Assembly: GCA_020629255.1 (NCBI GenBank)
Contig: JAHDDR010000027.1
Span: forward strand, 1-32,940
DNA length: 32,940 nt
Direction: 5' to 3'
Source: Saprospiraceae bacterium
GTDB taxonomy: Bacteria; Bacteroidota; Bacteroidia; Chitinophagales; Saprospiraceae
Part shown: positions 1-9,054 of the stretch, piece by piece
How positions within the stretch are numbered: the stretch's first letter is position 1
Layout: each line of letters begins with the position of its first letter
Translations under genes and position numbers: made by a program
Notes under the pieces: generated by a model
The model's input: the letters and a program-made list of their open reading frames with translations, nothing else
What the model was told of the DNA's origin: nothing
Database searches by the model: none

Positions 1-61
1 GAAGAATGCCAAAATGAAATATTTAATATTTTTCATAATGAAATTGTTTATTAAAATTTGA

Positions 62-1498
62 TTAATCCATCCACCAAACCTTGGTGGTAAGAGCGTCTGC
101 TCCTTGAGCAGAAACAGCAGCTTGATAATTGCTTCCATTCAGTGTTTCTTCCTCGTTAGGGTATGTATAACGAGAAGGAATTTCTGATAAAGCCGCTTCA
201 AAAGCAGGAACTAATGTAGGAATTTTTGTTCTTCTCCATTCTGACCAAGCTTCGATTCCTTGAGCAAATAAAGCAATCCATTTTTGTTCTGAGATTAACC
301 TCAAACCATCCGTAGCATTATAAACTACATCTGGAGAATTGATATAACCAGAGAATCCACCATCAACTCCATTTGCTTCAAGAGATGCTCTTACACCTTC
401 ATTATAGTAAGATGCCGCATCTCCAGCAATTAAACCTCTGTGAGCTGCTTCAGCCATTAATAACTGAAGTTCGGCATAAGACATGAAGTAACCCGGAGCA
501 GTAGGCTCCAAATATAATAAACCTATAGAAGATACATTGTTCACATTCCAATCGTTGTTTGGAACATCAATATATCCAGAAGGCTTGCCTCTATATTCAC
601 CTAAGCTATTCGGTTGTGCATAGACAGGAAGACGTGGATCGTTCAAAGTCTTCAACATTTCCACTATAGCCTCATTTATTTTCCATTCTCCACGATTACC
701 AAACACAACGTTTTCATACAAAGGGTTGGCATCCGGATCATTTTCCAAATAAATTAACTTAGCTTCATTAGCGTTAGATGTGAAAACCATTCTATTATTA
801 ACAATGTCCTGTAATTGAGCCGTTACGTCTGTTTTACCAGAAATACGCATCAAAGCACGGAATTTTAAAGAATTCGCCATTCTTTTCCATCCAGTATAAT
901 CTCCTCCATATAAAATATCAGAAGAAGCACCAATATCACCTGTTCCGTCCAATAAAGTATTGGCTCTGTCTAGCATCTCTATTATTCCGTTGTACACAAC
1001 GTCTTGAGAATCATATGCTGGTGTAAAATTATTATCTGCCTCCCCCAACAACGCTTCTGTAAAGGGGATAGCTCCAAACACATCTGTCAAAACAGAGAAG
1101 CCATACGCTTGTAGAACAAGAGCAACACCTTGCATGTCTGTATTTCCTGATGCAGCTGCCAATTCTTCCATTTTCTTGGCATCTAAAATAACTGAGGCAT
1201 AGAATCCTTGCCAAACTGTTCCTTCTATTACAGAAACCCTAGGACTGTATCTTGCCTCGGCATTATATTGTACTTTAGCAAAATGCTGAGCCCAACATGC
1301 TCCCATATCACCACCAACAAATGTGCTGTTCATGATATTTTGAGCAATCCTTATTGTGTTGGTCAATACTAGTTCGGGTGGTACTTCGGCGGGAAAATTA
1401 GGATTCACGTTCAAATCCTCGAATCCTTTATCACAGGAACCAAAACCCAAAACCACCATGAGTAATATCAAATATATTTTTGAATATTTCATTTTCAA
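62..1498 (-). CDS. SusD/RagB-family nutrient-binding lipoprotein
   Basis: This is a surface lipoprotein of the SusD/RagB superfamily, which forms the lid of a SusC-type TonB-dependent transporter and captures glycans, peptides or other large nutrients. The 478-residue product begins with a short basic-hydrophobic signal and a lipobox LGFGSC, making Cys22 the predicted lipidated residue. The following DLNVNPNFP is typical of the SusD-like_2 branch, and the length fits that family. It lies 21 nt downstream of the susC gene on the same strand, so the two are almost certainly co-transcribed. No glycoside hydrolase, peptidase or regulator accompanies the pair in this window, so the substrate cannot be named. 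The assignment to the superfamily is firm; the substrate is unknown. Confidence 0.93.
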   Translation of the reverse strand: MKMKYSKIYLILLMVVLGFGSCDKGFEDLNVNPNFPAEVPPELVLTNTIRIAQNIMNSTFVGGDMGACWAQHFAKVQYNAEARYSPRVSVIEGTVWQGFYASVILDAKKMEELAAASGNTDMQGVALVLQAYGFSVLTDVFGAIPFTEALLGEADNNFTPAYDSQDVVYNGIIEMLDRANTLLDGTGDIGASSDILYGGDYTGWKRMANSLKFRALMRISGKTDVTAQLQDIVNNRMVFTSNANEAKLIYLENDPDANPLYENVVFGNRGEWKINEAIVEMLKTLNDPRLPVYAQPNSLGEYRGKPSGYIDVPNNDWNVNNVSSIGLLYLEPTAPGYFMSYAELQLLMAEAAHRGLIAGDAASYYNEGVRASLEANGVDGGFSGYINSPDVVYNATDGLRLISEQKWIALFAQGIEAWSEWRRTKIPTLVPAFEAALSEIPSRYTYPNEEETLNGSNYQAAVSAQGADALTTKVWWMD

Positions 1499-1519
1499 AA
1501 TGATTTATAACTAAATTAA

Positions 1520-4500
1520 TTAAAATGAGAATTTAAGGTTGAAGCCCATACTTCTAGCAGAAGGCAATTGACCAAATTCCTGTCCTTGTTCACCATCAGA
1601 ACTACCAAATGCTGTTTCAGGATCGATGTGAGGAACATTTCTATGAAGAATTGCCAAGTTTCTAGCAACAAAAGATACCTCAGCTCCCATAAAAGGAGTT
1701 TTATCCAACCATTTTTTAGGAATAGAATAACCTACTATCAACTGTCTCCATTTTACATAAGATGCATCGAAAACGGATCCTTCTACAACATCATTTCCAT
1801 AAGCTGTTTGGTTCCAAATTTTTGAAGAAACGGCTATGTTGTTAGGTTCCCAAACTGGTGCTTCTGCTGTACCGGTATTCATTACTCCAGCACCAACAAT
1901 ACCACCTTCACGACCTGTTAATGTTTCTTCCAGCACACCTGCATATCTACCCCAAGCATTCGTCATGGTATAAACATCTCCACCTTTCTTAATATCAAAT
2001 AAAGTACTTAATTTCAAGCCTTTATAATCCATACTTAAGGTAACACCTCCAGTCCAATCCGGTGTAACGTTACCCAAGATCTTACTGTCTCCAACTTTTG
2101 GCAAACCATTTTCATAAATGATATCACCATTTTCGTTTCTATCATACCCTGGTCCATACAATGAACCGAAAGGTTGACCTACTACAGCTTGTAAATCCAT
2201 ACTCCACTGTCCTCCTAATGTAATTGATTCCACATCGCCCAAGTCAAGTACTTCATTTTTGTTCTTAGCAAAATTGAAGTCGATTCCTAAGTTGAAATCT
2301 TTTGTTCTTACTGGAACTACACCTAAACGAAGTTCGATCCCTTTATTTGAGATTTTACCTACATTTATTAATTGGTCTGTAAATCCAGATGCAGCTGAAG
2401 ATTTAACTTCCAAAAGCAAATCTTTACTTAGTTGATCGTAGTATGTGAAATCCACACTCACTCTGTCATTGAATAATCTAGCATCCAAACCGAACTCGAT
2501 ACCTCTTGTTGTCTCTGGTTTCAATGCTGGACTGTTCAATGTGTTAGGATAAGATGCTTGGATTGTTGTACCGTAAGTTCCCAAGTTATAAGCTTGAGCT
2601 GTTCTGTAAGCAGCCAAGCCACTATCACTACCAACCAAAGACCATCCTCCACGAACTTTCAAGAAAGAAAGGATATTTGAGTTCACATCAACTAATTCGC
2701 TGATAACCGCACTCAAGGTAACAGAAGGATACAAGAATGAGTTATTGTCTATAGATAATACACTAAACCAATCATTACGTAATGTAAAGTCTAAGTAAAT
2801 GGCATTTTTGAATCCTATTTGACCGAATCCAAATAAACTATTCACTTTCTTTTTGAAAATACGATTTCCTATACCTGGAGTAACACCTGATTTAACATTG
2901 TTCAAGTTATATAAACCTGGTAGTTCCAACTGTTCTGCTTCACCCCAAACTAATTTGGTAGTTTCAAAACGTCTGTTTCCACCAAAGTTGATATTGAAAT
3001 CCAAATCTTCAGTAATGTCACGTCCATAAGACAATAATAGTTCGTTATTCAGTATTGCAACTTTTCTACTACTTTCATAATAGTATCCTTCAGGATATTC
3101 ATTGGTTTGTTTTGCTTTCTGAATAGTAATGAATTGATCAAATGCATCCACACTTGTTTTACCTCTAATGGAAAGTCCTTTGATTATTTCATAAGCAAGA
3201 TTAACATTACCAATTACACGGTTCTTGTCCAATTTATTCAAATTGTTATCCAATACCCAATATGGGTTATTTTGGTAAGTCGTATTCCAGTTCAATGGAG
3301 TACCTGCTACTGGAGTAGAAGCAGCAGCCATAGGAAGATTTTCATAATCTCTCAAAGCTGGGAAATCAACATTACGCCCAGACCAGATAAATTGTTGCAT
3401 TGGGTTTTCTCCTGTATAACCACCTGTTGGCAAGTTGTCACTTTTCGCTTTGATGTAGTTAACTGAAAGACCTGCAGATAATTTTTCTGTTAATTTCAGC
3501 TTCGAATTACCACCAATCGTATACTTGGTGTAATCCGTATTAGGAATCATACCTTTTTGATTAGACATACCTAAACTCAACCTGAAGTTAGCCATATCAT
3601 TTCCTCCTGTAAAGGATACGTTATTATTAGCTGTAACCCCTGTGTCGAAGAAGTCTCTTACGTTATTTGGTGTAGAAACCCAAGGAAGAGGTGCTCCATC
3701 ATTTTCATAAGAATTCCATTGTACGAAATTCAATCCTACATCTAGAGGGGGGCCCCAACTTTCATCCACAGTTGCTGAACCTGTATGTCCATCGATGAAT
3801 TCAAAGAAATCGCTACTAGCTCCCTGTCCGTAAGAATTTTGGAAATCAGGTAATACAAGAGGCGTTTCAAAAGAAGTAGAGGAGTTGAAGGTGACACCTA
3901 CTCCCTTACGTTTTGAACCAGTTTTTGTTGTAATAACAATTACACCACTTGATGCTTGAGCACCGTACAATGCTGCAGCATTAGGTCCTTTTAATACTGT
4001 AATCGTTTCGATATCATCTGGATTGATGTCTGCTACACCATTCGGGATATCAAAACCACCACTTGAGCCAGAATTACCATAGCTTGTGTTACTGATAGGC
4101 ACACCATCTACAACAAATAATGCTTGGTTACTACCTCCAATAGAAGTAACACCCCGCAATATGATTCTTGAGGAACTACCTACAGAACCAGAACTGTTTG
4201 TAATTTGTGCTCCAGCGACCTTACCACTTAATGCATTAACAAGGTTGGATTCCCTTGCTTGGGTAATGTCGTCACCATCGACTGTTTCTACAGCGTAACC
4301 GATGGATTTTTCACTTCTGGAAATGTTCAAAGCCGTTACCACGACTTTTTCCAAAAGTACCCCTTCAGAAAGGGTGAAATCTAGCGTATTAGACGCACCA
4401 ACTGTTTCTTCCAAATCAGTGTAACCTGTGTAAGTAACAAGGATAACATCTCCTTCATTAGCAGAGATGGAATAGGTACCGTCGTATTCTGTGACTGTAC

Positions 4501-4645
4501 CTTTATCGGTTCCCTTTACTGTTACATTAGCACCGATAAGGGGTTCTCCTGCATCATCTGTAACTGTACCCGTCACTGTCTTTTGTGCGAATACTGCAGT
4601 AAATGTCAGAAAAACCATACTTAAAATCAGTGAAAACTGTTTCAT
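1520..4645 (-). CDS. SusC/RagA-family TonB-linked outer-membrane transporter
   Basis: This is a TonB-dependent beta-barrel importer of the outer membrane, working with the SusD lipoprotein encoded next to it. The 1041-residue product has a signal peptide ending near AQ (residues 20-21). A carboxypeptidase-regulatory-like beta-sandwich follows (about residues 22-95, with KTVTGTVTDDAGEPLIGANV). Next comes a plug domain (about 110-240, containing the family signatures SGKVAGAQI, LRGVTSIGGSNQALFVVDGVPI in part, and LYGAQASSGVI). A long beta-barrel then ends in a terminal Phe (NLKFSF), as expected for Bam-assembled proteins. The start codon follows a signal-peptide-like MKQFSLILS. A possible -7/-33 promoter lies upstream at 4689-4720. 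No sigma/anti-sigma pair is adjacent, unlike many Sus loci. Confidence 0.95.
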   Translation of the reverse strand: MKQFSLILSMVFLTFTAVFAQKTVTGTVTDDAGEPLIGANVTVKGTDKGTVTEYDGTYSISANEGDVILVTYTGYTDLEETVGASNTLDFTLSEGVLLEKVVVTALNISRSEKSIGYAVETVDGDDITQARESNLVNALSGKVAGAQITNSSGSVGSSSRIILRGVTSIGGSNQALFVVDGVPISNTSYGNSGSSGGFDIPNGVADINPDDIETITVLKGPNAAALYGAQASSGVIVITTKTGSKRKGVGVTFNSSTSFETPLVLPDFQNSYGQGASSDFFEFIDGHTGSATVDESWGPPLDVGLNFVQWNSYENDGAPLPWVSTPNNVRDFFDTGVTANNNVSFTGGNDMANFRLSLGMSNQKGMIPNTDYTKYTIGGNSKLKLTEKLSAGLSVNYIKAKSDNLPTGGYTGENPMQQFIWSGRNVDFPALRDYENLPMAAASTPVAGTPLNWNTTYQNNPYWVLDNNLNKLDKNRVIGNVNLAYEIIKGLSIRGKTSVDAFDQFITIQKAKQTNEYPEGYYYESSRKVAILNNELLLSYGRDITEDLDFNINFGGNRRFETTKLVWGEAEQLELPGLYNLNNVKSGVTPGIGNRIFKKKVNSLFGFGQIGFKNAIYLDFTLRNDWFSVLSIDNNSFLYPSVTLSAVISELVDVNSNILSFLKVRGGWSLVGSDSGLAAYRTAQAYNLGTYGTTIQASYPNTLNSPALKPETTRGIEFGLDARLFNDRVSVDFTYYDQLSKDLLLEVKSSAASGFTDQLINVGKISNKGIELRLGVVPVRTKDFNLGIDFNFAKNKNEVLDLGDVESITLGGQWSMDLQAVVGQPFGSLYGPGYDRNENGDIIYENGLPKVGDSKILGNVTPDWTGGVTLSMDYKGLKLSTLFDIKKGGDVYTMTNAWGRYAGVLEETLTGREGGIVGAGVMNTGTAEAPVWEPNNIAVSSKIWNQTAYGNDVVEGSVFDASYVKWRQLIVGYSIPKKWLDKTPFMGAEVSFVARNLAILHRNVPHIDPETAFGSSDGEQGQEFGQLPSARSMGFNLKFSF

Positions 4646-4688
4646 ACCGTTAATATTGGTTTTAGTGATGAAATAAAAAATTAAGGCG

Positions 4689-4720
4689 GAAAATTAGTCA
4701 ATTATGGTTAAATATCACAA
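4689..4720 (-). promoter_or_regulatory. Possible promoter of the susC-susD operon
   Basis: Read on the minus strand, TAATTTTC (4689-4696) is one base from the Bacteroidota -7 consensus TAnnTTTG. A TTG (4718-4720) sits 21 nt upstream of it, where the -33 element is expected. This is pattern matching only, and the surrounding DNA is AT-rich, so chance is possible. Confidence 0.35.
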
Positions 4721-4799
4721 TTTGTTAACATTCTTCGTCAATATCTTCCATTTAGTTTGTCTTGTTCTGACATTACAACTTGCCATAAACGGACAAAAC

Positions 4800-5516
4800 T
4801 TATGGTTTCAACTGATTTAAATATAACTGGATTGTATTATGTAAGCCATAATATAATGCATCCGAAATGAGTGCATGACCAATTGAAACTTCCAATAAAT
4901 CAGTGACTTGAGTAGCAAAGTAGGATAGATTGTCCAAATTCAAATCATGTCCTGCATTGATACCCAAATCTATGTTTTTAGCCAACTCCGCACACTTTAC
5001 AAATGGTTGGATGGCATTTTCTTTATTTTTAAAAAATTCGTGAGCATAAGGTCCGGTATAGAATTCAATTCTATCCGCTCCGACGTCCTTTGCTCCTTCT
5101 ATCATTTCCTCAATGGGATCTATAAATATAGACACCCTGATTCCCTGTTCCTTTAAACGGGAAATGGTTTCTTTTAGAAAGTTTTTGTGTCGTATTGTAT
5201 CCCACCCTGCATCTGATGTCAGTGCATCTGGTGCATCAGGAACAAGGGTGCATTGATGTGGTGTGTTTTGTGAGACTAATTGAAGGAATCTTTCATTCGG
5301 ATTTCCTTCGATGTTGAATTCGGTAGTAACTATTTCTTTTAGGAGAGGAATATCAGCATAAGTTATGTGACGTTCATCTGGTCTGGGATGTACTGTTATC
5401 CCGTGTGCACCAAATCTTTCACAGTCTTTCGCTACTTGGATAAGATCCGGCCAATTATTTCCCCTCGAATTTCTAATAAGAGCTACCTTATTGATGTTTA
5501 CACTTAAACGTGTCAT
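4800..5516 (-). CDS. pdxJ: Pyridoxine 5'-phosphate synthase
   Basis: PdxJ is the cytosolic TIM-barrel enzyme that condenses 1-deoxy-D-xylulose 5-phosphate with 3-amino-2-oxopropyl phosphate to give pyridoxine 5'-phosphate, the last ring-forming step of DXP-dependent vitamin B6 synthesis. The 238-residue product matches the family's usual length. It shows the N-terminal signature SVNINKVALIRNSRG and the phosphate/active-site segment GAHGITVHPRPDERHI. The conserved internal EFYTGPYA and the C-terminal GINAGHDLN and SIGHALISDAL stretches are also present. The gene is monocistronic and diverges from the CPBP protease gene. A 6-bp inverted repeat (CCATAA/TTATGG, 4783-4805) overlaps its stop codon but has no T-run. 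No other pdx gene is in the window. Confidence 0.96.
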   Translation of the reverse strand: MTRLSVNINKVALIRNSRGNNWPDLIQVAKDCERFGAHGITVHPRPDERHITYADIPLLKEIVTTEFNIEGNPNERFLQLVSQNTPHQCTLVPDAPDALTSDAGWDTIRHKNFLKETISRLKEQGIRVSIFIDPIEEMIEGAKDVGADRIEFYTGPYAHEFFKNKENAIQPFVKCAELAKNIDLGINAGHDLNLDNLSYFATQVTDLLEVSIGHALISDALYYGLHNTIQLYLNQLKP

Positions 5517-5666
5517 AAATTGATTTGTCGACTCCTCTTTCCGATTTTTTTCAATAATGTTCAGTTATTTGCTAAAATCAATGCTTAATAATTGCCGAAA
5601 GGCATTTTAATTATTGCCTTTAATCGCTTTTTTATACTGTTTAGGTTATAGTTGTTTTTTATCATT

Positions 5667-5680
5667 GTGCAAAATTGCAC
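5667..5680. promoter_or_regulatory. 14-bp inverted repeat before the CPBP protease start
   Basis: GTGCAA-AA-TTGCAC is a 6-bp-arm inverted repeat with a 2-bp spacer, ending 7 nt before the ATG at 5688 and inside the pdxJ/CPBP divergent region. It has the size and symmetry of a dimeric repressor site. No regulator is linked to it here, so this is an observation rather than an assigned operator. Confidence 0.3.
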
Positions 5681-5687
5681 TTTCTTT

Positions 5688-6662
5688 ATGAATTTTCACT
5701 TAGATAATCGGATTAATGACAGTTCTGTGAACAAAAAAGCAAGGGAATTTTGTCGTTTACCCGACATTTTGGAAATTTCAGCCCTATTGCTCCTCATACT
5801 GCTGTGCAGCATATTGGTAGGTTTTTTCAGTCATTCCCTTACTACATCTGACGGGACATCTATCATGACACTTCTTCGGGATATGAATTTCGAGCAGATA
5901 AAAACGAATCGGGGACTTGTCCGAATAGCGTTGTTATTAAGCAATTTGAGCATGTTCCTTATTCCGGGCATTTTATGTTCGTTCATGCTTTATAAAAAAT
6001 ATGCCTTCCACTCTGTAAAGGCGGATGTGTTCCCCGCCCCCCTTTCTTCAGTTCTAGGGGTATTATCCATTATTATGGCTTTGCCTTTTGTGGCTTATTC
6101 TTTCATCATTAATCAAAAAATACCATTACCAGAATGGATGGTGGATTTGGAAAAAAACAATAACGAGTTAATATCATCCATACTGATGATGGAATCTCCT
6201 TTAGAACTCTTGGCTTGTGTTATTGTAGTTGCCCTTGTTCCTGCGATTGGAGAGGAGTGGGTTTTCAGGGGAATTTTACAGCACCGTTTGCAGGAAGGAT
6301 GGTTGAAAAAATTCCCTCATGTTGCAATATGGTTGACTGCCATTATTTTTAGTGCTGTACATGGGCAGTTCCAAGGTTTTTTGCCTCGGATGTTCTTGGG
6401 TGCTTTACTTGGATATATGTTTTTTTGGTCGGGAAGTCTTTGGCTTTCTATTTTGGGTCATTTTGTTAATAATGCTTTTCAGGTAGTGGGTTATTATTTC
6501 CTTTCCGACTCTGTTGAACAACTAGATATTTCGCAAGCTCCTGAAATTTTATGGTGGCAGGGTCTTTTTTCTCTATTAGTCGTTGTAGTTTTAATGTTTG
6601 GATTAAAAAAGGTATCTTCCGCTGACTCTGATACAAATGATAAATTGACAAAACATGAATGA
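5688..6662 (+). CDS. CPBP-family intramembrane metalloprotease
   Basis: This is an integral membrane protein of the CPBP (CAAX protease/bacteriocin-processing, Abi) family, glutamate/histidine-dependent intramembrane proteases. I place the start at ATG 5688, giving 324 residues. The frame is open from a TTG at 5652, but those extra codons run through the inverted repeat and add no recognisable domain. All three family motifs are visible. EExxxR appears as IGEEWVFRG (Glu189-Glu190), FxxxH as FSAVHGQ (His225) and HxxxN as HFVNNAF (His258, Asn262). Several hydrophobic helices precede and follow them. The stop overlaps the start of cdsA by 8 nt, so the two are co-translated. Its substrate is unknown; pairing with a lipid-synthesis gene suggests membrane homeostasis, which is inference. 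Confidence 0.9.
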   Translation: MNFHLDNRINDSSVNKKAREFCRLPDILEISALLLLILLCSILVGFFSHSLTTSDGTSIMTLLRDMNFEQIKTNRGLVRIALLLSNLSMFLIPGILCSFMLYKKYAFHSVKADVFPAPLSSVLGVLSIIMALPFVAYSFIINQKIPLPEWMVDLEKNNNELISSILMMESPLELLACVIVVALVPAIGEEWVFRGILQHRLQEGWLKKFPHVAIWLTAIIFSAVHGQFQGFLPRMFLGALLGYMFFWSGSLWLSILGHFVNNAFQVVGYYFLSDSVEQLDISQAPEILWWQGLFSLLVVVVLMFGLKKVSSADSDTNDKLTKHE

Positions 6663-7506
6663 CAAGAATAGGGATTTAATGATTAGAGGGCTGACTGCCC
6701 TTGTTTTTGTACCGACGGTTTTACTCGGTTTATTTTGGAACACTTATTCTTTCATTATTTTATTTTTGATTGTTTTAGTCGCTTGTTCTAAAGAATATTA
6801 TGATTTGATTTTCCATAATGATTATGACAGTCATTTTTTTCGTAGGAATTATGGAATTTTCTTGAGTTGTTTTATGTATTTTGCCATTGCCTTGAATAAG
6901 ATGTTTCCGGATTTTGTAACTTTCAAAATCGTGGATTTACCCTTTGCCATGTTACCCTTGGCATTTATGGCTTTTATTTACGAGTTATTTAAAGGCTCGG
7001 CTCATCCTTTTCGAAATATCGCCCTTGTTATTTCTGGAATTATTTATATCGGGGTTCCGATGATTCTTTTACAATTCCTTGCTTTTGACGGGACGAATGA
7101 TTATTTCAATACTAAAATTATTATTGGTTTAATTGTTATGAACTGGCTCAACGATTCGGGTGCTTATATGGTGGGGTCCAGGATAGGGAAAACTCCTTTG
7201 TTTCCAAGAATATCTCCAAAGAAAACTTGGGAAGGAACGTTGGGCGGTGTATTTTTCTGTTTAGTAACGGGATATTTATTTTCAATTTATTACCCCATAC
7301 TCAGCACTTTTGACTGGATGGCACTAGGTATCATTACTGCTATTTTTGGAACGTTGGGGGACTTGGTAGAATCTATGCTAAAAAGAAGTGTGAATAAAAA
7401 AGATTCAGGAAATTTACTCCCCGGGCATGGAGGCATGTTGGATCGTTTTGATGCTTTTATTTTCCTTTTGCCTTTTGCTGCTGCTTATGTTTATTTTGCC
7501 AAATAA
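6655..7506 (+). CDS. cdsA: Phosphatidate cytidylyltransferase (CDP-diglyceride synthase)
   Basis: CdsA is the multi-pass inner-membrane enzyme that converts phosphatidic acid and CTP to CDP-diacylglycerol, the branch-point precursor of bacterial phospholipids. The 283-residue product has many hydrophobic helices. It carries the family's conserved cytosolic segments NDSGAYMVGSRIGKTPLFPR and SPKKTWEGTLGG, and the C-terminal signature SGNLLPGHGGMLDRFDAF with its two aspartates. The ATG lies 8 nt inside the end of the CPBP protease gene, so the genes form a translationally coupled pair. The end faces the convergent W-repeat gene with only 13 nt between the two stop codons, which leaves no room for a separate strong terminator. 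Confidence 0.95.
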   Translation: MNDKNRDLMIRGLTALVFVPTVLLGLFWNTYSFIILFLIVLVACSKEYYDLIFHNDYDSHFFRRNYGIFLSCFMYFAIALNKMFPDFVTFKIVDLPFAMLPLAFMAFIYELFKGSAHPFRNIALVISGIIYIGVPMILLQFLAFDGTNDYFNTKIIIGLIVMNWLNDSGAYMVGSRIGKTPLFPRISPKKTWEGTLGGVFFCLVTGYLFSIYYPILSTFDWMALGIITAIFGTLGDLVESMLKRSVNKKDSGNLLPGHGGMLDRFDAFIFLLPFAAAYVYFAK

Positions 7507-7519
7507 ATAATTTCAATAA

Positions 7520-8080
7520 TTATAATTTTGGTGTTGTGTGATACATCACTGTAAATAATAAAGCCATTTTCATCGGGAAGGAAATTTCTTCATTTAATTC
7601 ATCAATAATTTCCCAGTCCCGTACATCACGTTCGTAGGTGGTGTACATTTCAAATTTACCGTATTTATCGTCGGATAATTCCCATTCTTCAAGATGGGTT
7701 TTAAACTTGCTTCTTAATGTTAAATTTATTGTACCGTCGGATATTCTCCACTCTGTAAAATCACCTCTCCATTTTGTTTTCATAGTAATGATTTCTCCGT
7801 CGCCCCGCACTTCCCACTGAGAAGGATCGTTGTGCCATTTCATTTTAATGGTTCCATATTCTTCTTCGAGTTCATACTCCCATTCTTTCCAATTATCCGT
7901 AGCACCCCAACGCAATTCTAATTCTCCTTCTATGTCTTCATCTGCTGTATAAATGATCCATTCTCTGTAGCTATCATCCCATGTAGCGCTAATTCCGTAG
8001 AGTTCTATTTCTTCATCTTGGCTATATAAATAGGAAGTCGTCAAACCTAACAAAAGGAATATTATCATTATCTTTTTCAT
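7520..8080 (-). CDS. Exported protein made of about six tryptophan-rich repeats
   Basis: I do not recognise this family. The 186-residue product has a signal peptide (MKKIMIIFLLLGLTTSYLYS, cleavage near residue 20). The mature part is almost entirely about six tandem units of 20-24 residues. Each has an alternating beta-strand half followed by a W-x(4-7)-W or F-x(6)-W half, as in IKMKWHNDPSQWEVRGD, MKTKWRGDFTEWRISDG and LTLRSKFKTHLEEWELSDD. Acidic residues and tryptophans are strongly enriched. The regular spacing suggests a beta-solenoid, a propeller-like fold or a repetitive sheet, probably in the periplasm or at the cell surface. It ends convergently with cdsA and has no obvious partner. 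The protein is likely real because the signal peptide and repeat periodicity are in one frame. Confidence 0.72.
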   Translation of the reverse strand: MKKIMIIFLLLGLTTSYLYSQDEEIELYGISATWDDSYREWIIYTADEDIEGELELRWGATDNWKEWEYELEEEYGTIKMKWHNDPSQWEVRGDGEIITMKTKWRGDFTEWRISDGTINLTLRSKFKTHLEEWELSDDKYGKFEMYTTYERDVRDWEIIDELNEEISFPMKMALLFTVMYHTTPKL

Positions 8081-8150
8081 ACCAACAATTTCGGATTAAT
8101 GCCTAAGAATATCAATATAAAAGAGCGGTTTAAAACAACTTTAAGAGTTA

Positions 8151-8750
8151 TTAGTATCCACAAGAAGAGAAAGAAGAATCCTCCCTTATTTTCCGTATCA
8201 ATTCTTTAAGATTTCCTTCTTCGGTTTTTTTTGCCATTTCAAAACCGCCTATCGTACTTTTGGAAAACAAAAACCCAAATTGAGGAGAAACGACGGTTGC
8301 TTTACACATGGGATTATCCCAATCTTTTTCTGTTATTCTATACACCAAATAATCAACACCTCCTACACTATACGTTTTATCTTCGACAAAAGCATCCAAC
8401 GTATCTTTTTTATAATGTTCCAAAGAATCTTTTTCTTTAAAAAATCGAGAGCGTTGTTTTATACATTTTTTGTTTTCAATATCCAATTCTAGTGTTTCAT
8501 AAAAAAAGGAAGGGTTTAATTCATTTTTAAATTTATTGATGATTTTAAATTTATTTCCTTTTTGCTTTTCTATTTTTTCTTCTATTTTTTGAACTTCAAT
8601 ATTATTGGGATATTTAATTTCTAATTCTTTTTTATCAAAGTCTTGTACATATTCGATTCTTTTTTCTTGTTTTTTCTCTTGTGGAGGAGTACAAGAAAAA
8701 ACAAGAAGAAGGAATAAAAAAAATGGGTTTATTTTATTTCTATAAATCAT
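8151..8750 (-). CDS. Uncharacterised lipoprotein
   Basis: This is a 199-residue lipoprotein of unknown function. I chose the ATG at 8750, so the product begins MIYRNKINPFFLF. The frame can be extended three codons to a TTG, but that adds nothing. The signal ends in a lipobox LVFSC, and the mature protein starts CTPPQEKKQ, with a Lys/Glu-rich linker that looks disordered. The remainder is charged, mixed alpha/beta, with a central SVGGVDYLVYRIT and a C-terminal block containing SPQFGFLFSKST. It has no motif I can assign. Codon use and base composition are as AT-rich as in the accessory region at 14.8-18 kb. It stands alone between the W-repeat gene and the accBC terminator. Confidence 0.7.
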   Translation of the reverse strand: MIYRNKINPFFLFLLLVFSCTPPQEKKQEKRIEYVQDFDKKELEIKYPNNIEVQKIEEKIEKQKGNKFKIINKFKNELNPSFFYETLELDIENKKCIKQRSRFFKEKDSLEHYKKDTLDAFVEDKTYSVGGVDYLVYRITEKDWDNPMCKATVVSPQFGFLFSKSTIGGFEMAKKTEEGNLKELIRKIREDSSFSSCGY

Positions 8751-8868
8751 CAAATTCAATTATAAATCCGGTATTTTTTATATTACTTTTCTTTCTCCGG
8801 TCGAAAACCGTTCTTAAATTCCTAAAATCCCTCCATGGCTTCGGGCATCCGCTAACGGTAAATTCATT

Positions 8869-8889
8869 TGAATATCTACCAGATATTCA
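8869..8889. repeat. Perfect 9-bp inverted repeat flanked by near-direct repeats
   Basis: TGAATATCT-ACC-AGATATTCA is a perfect hairpin with a 3-nt loop in the 304-nt gap between the lipoprotein gene (8750) and accC (9055). It is bracketed by similar sequences, CTAACGGTAAATTCATT before and TTAACGGATTTCATT after. No T-run follows on either strand, so a regulatory site or decayed repeat is more likely than a terminator. Apart from this hairpin and the accC terminator (8956-8993), I see only AT-rich sequence in this gap. Confidence 0.55.
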
Positions 8890-8955
8890 TTAACGGATTT
8901 CATTCACTATACTTGCGAAAAGAAATTCAATTCCCTTTAAATAAATATTCTTTAT

Positions 8956-8993
8956 AAAAATCCCGAATCTTCACCTATTTGAAAATCCGGGAT
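8956..8993 (-). terminator. Intrinsic terminator of the fabH-efp-accB-accC cluster
   Basis: On the minus strand, a 14-bp stem (two G-U wobbles) with outer arms ATCCCG/CGGGAT and inner arms TTTTCA/TGAAGA closes a 6-nt loop (AATAGG). It is followed at once by five T. It begins 62 nt after the accC stop codon and reads in the correct direction for that operon. Confidence 0.85.
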
Positions 8994-9054
8994 CATTCTT
9001 ATTTTATTTCTTGAATCCATTTGATTATTATCAATAAGATATCAAACCATAAAA

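Noticed and set aside
62-4645. A polysaccharide utilisation locus.
   Set aside because: Only the SusC/SusD pair is visible; no carbohydrate-active enzyme, sulfatase or regulator is adjacent, so the nutrient class cannot be inferred.
5652-5687. Alternative TTG start for the CPBP protease, adding 12 residues.
   Set aside because: The extension runs through the 14-bp inverted repeat and gives a hydrophobic stub (FFIIVQNCTFF) with no counterpart in the family.
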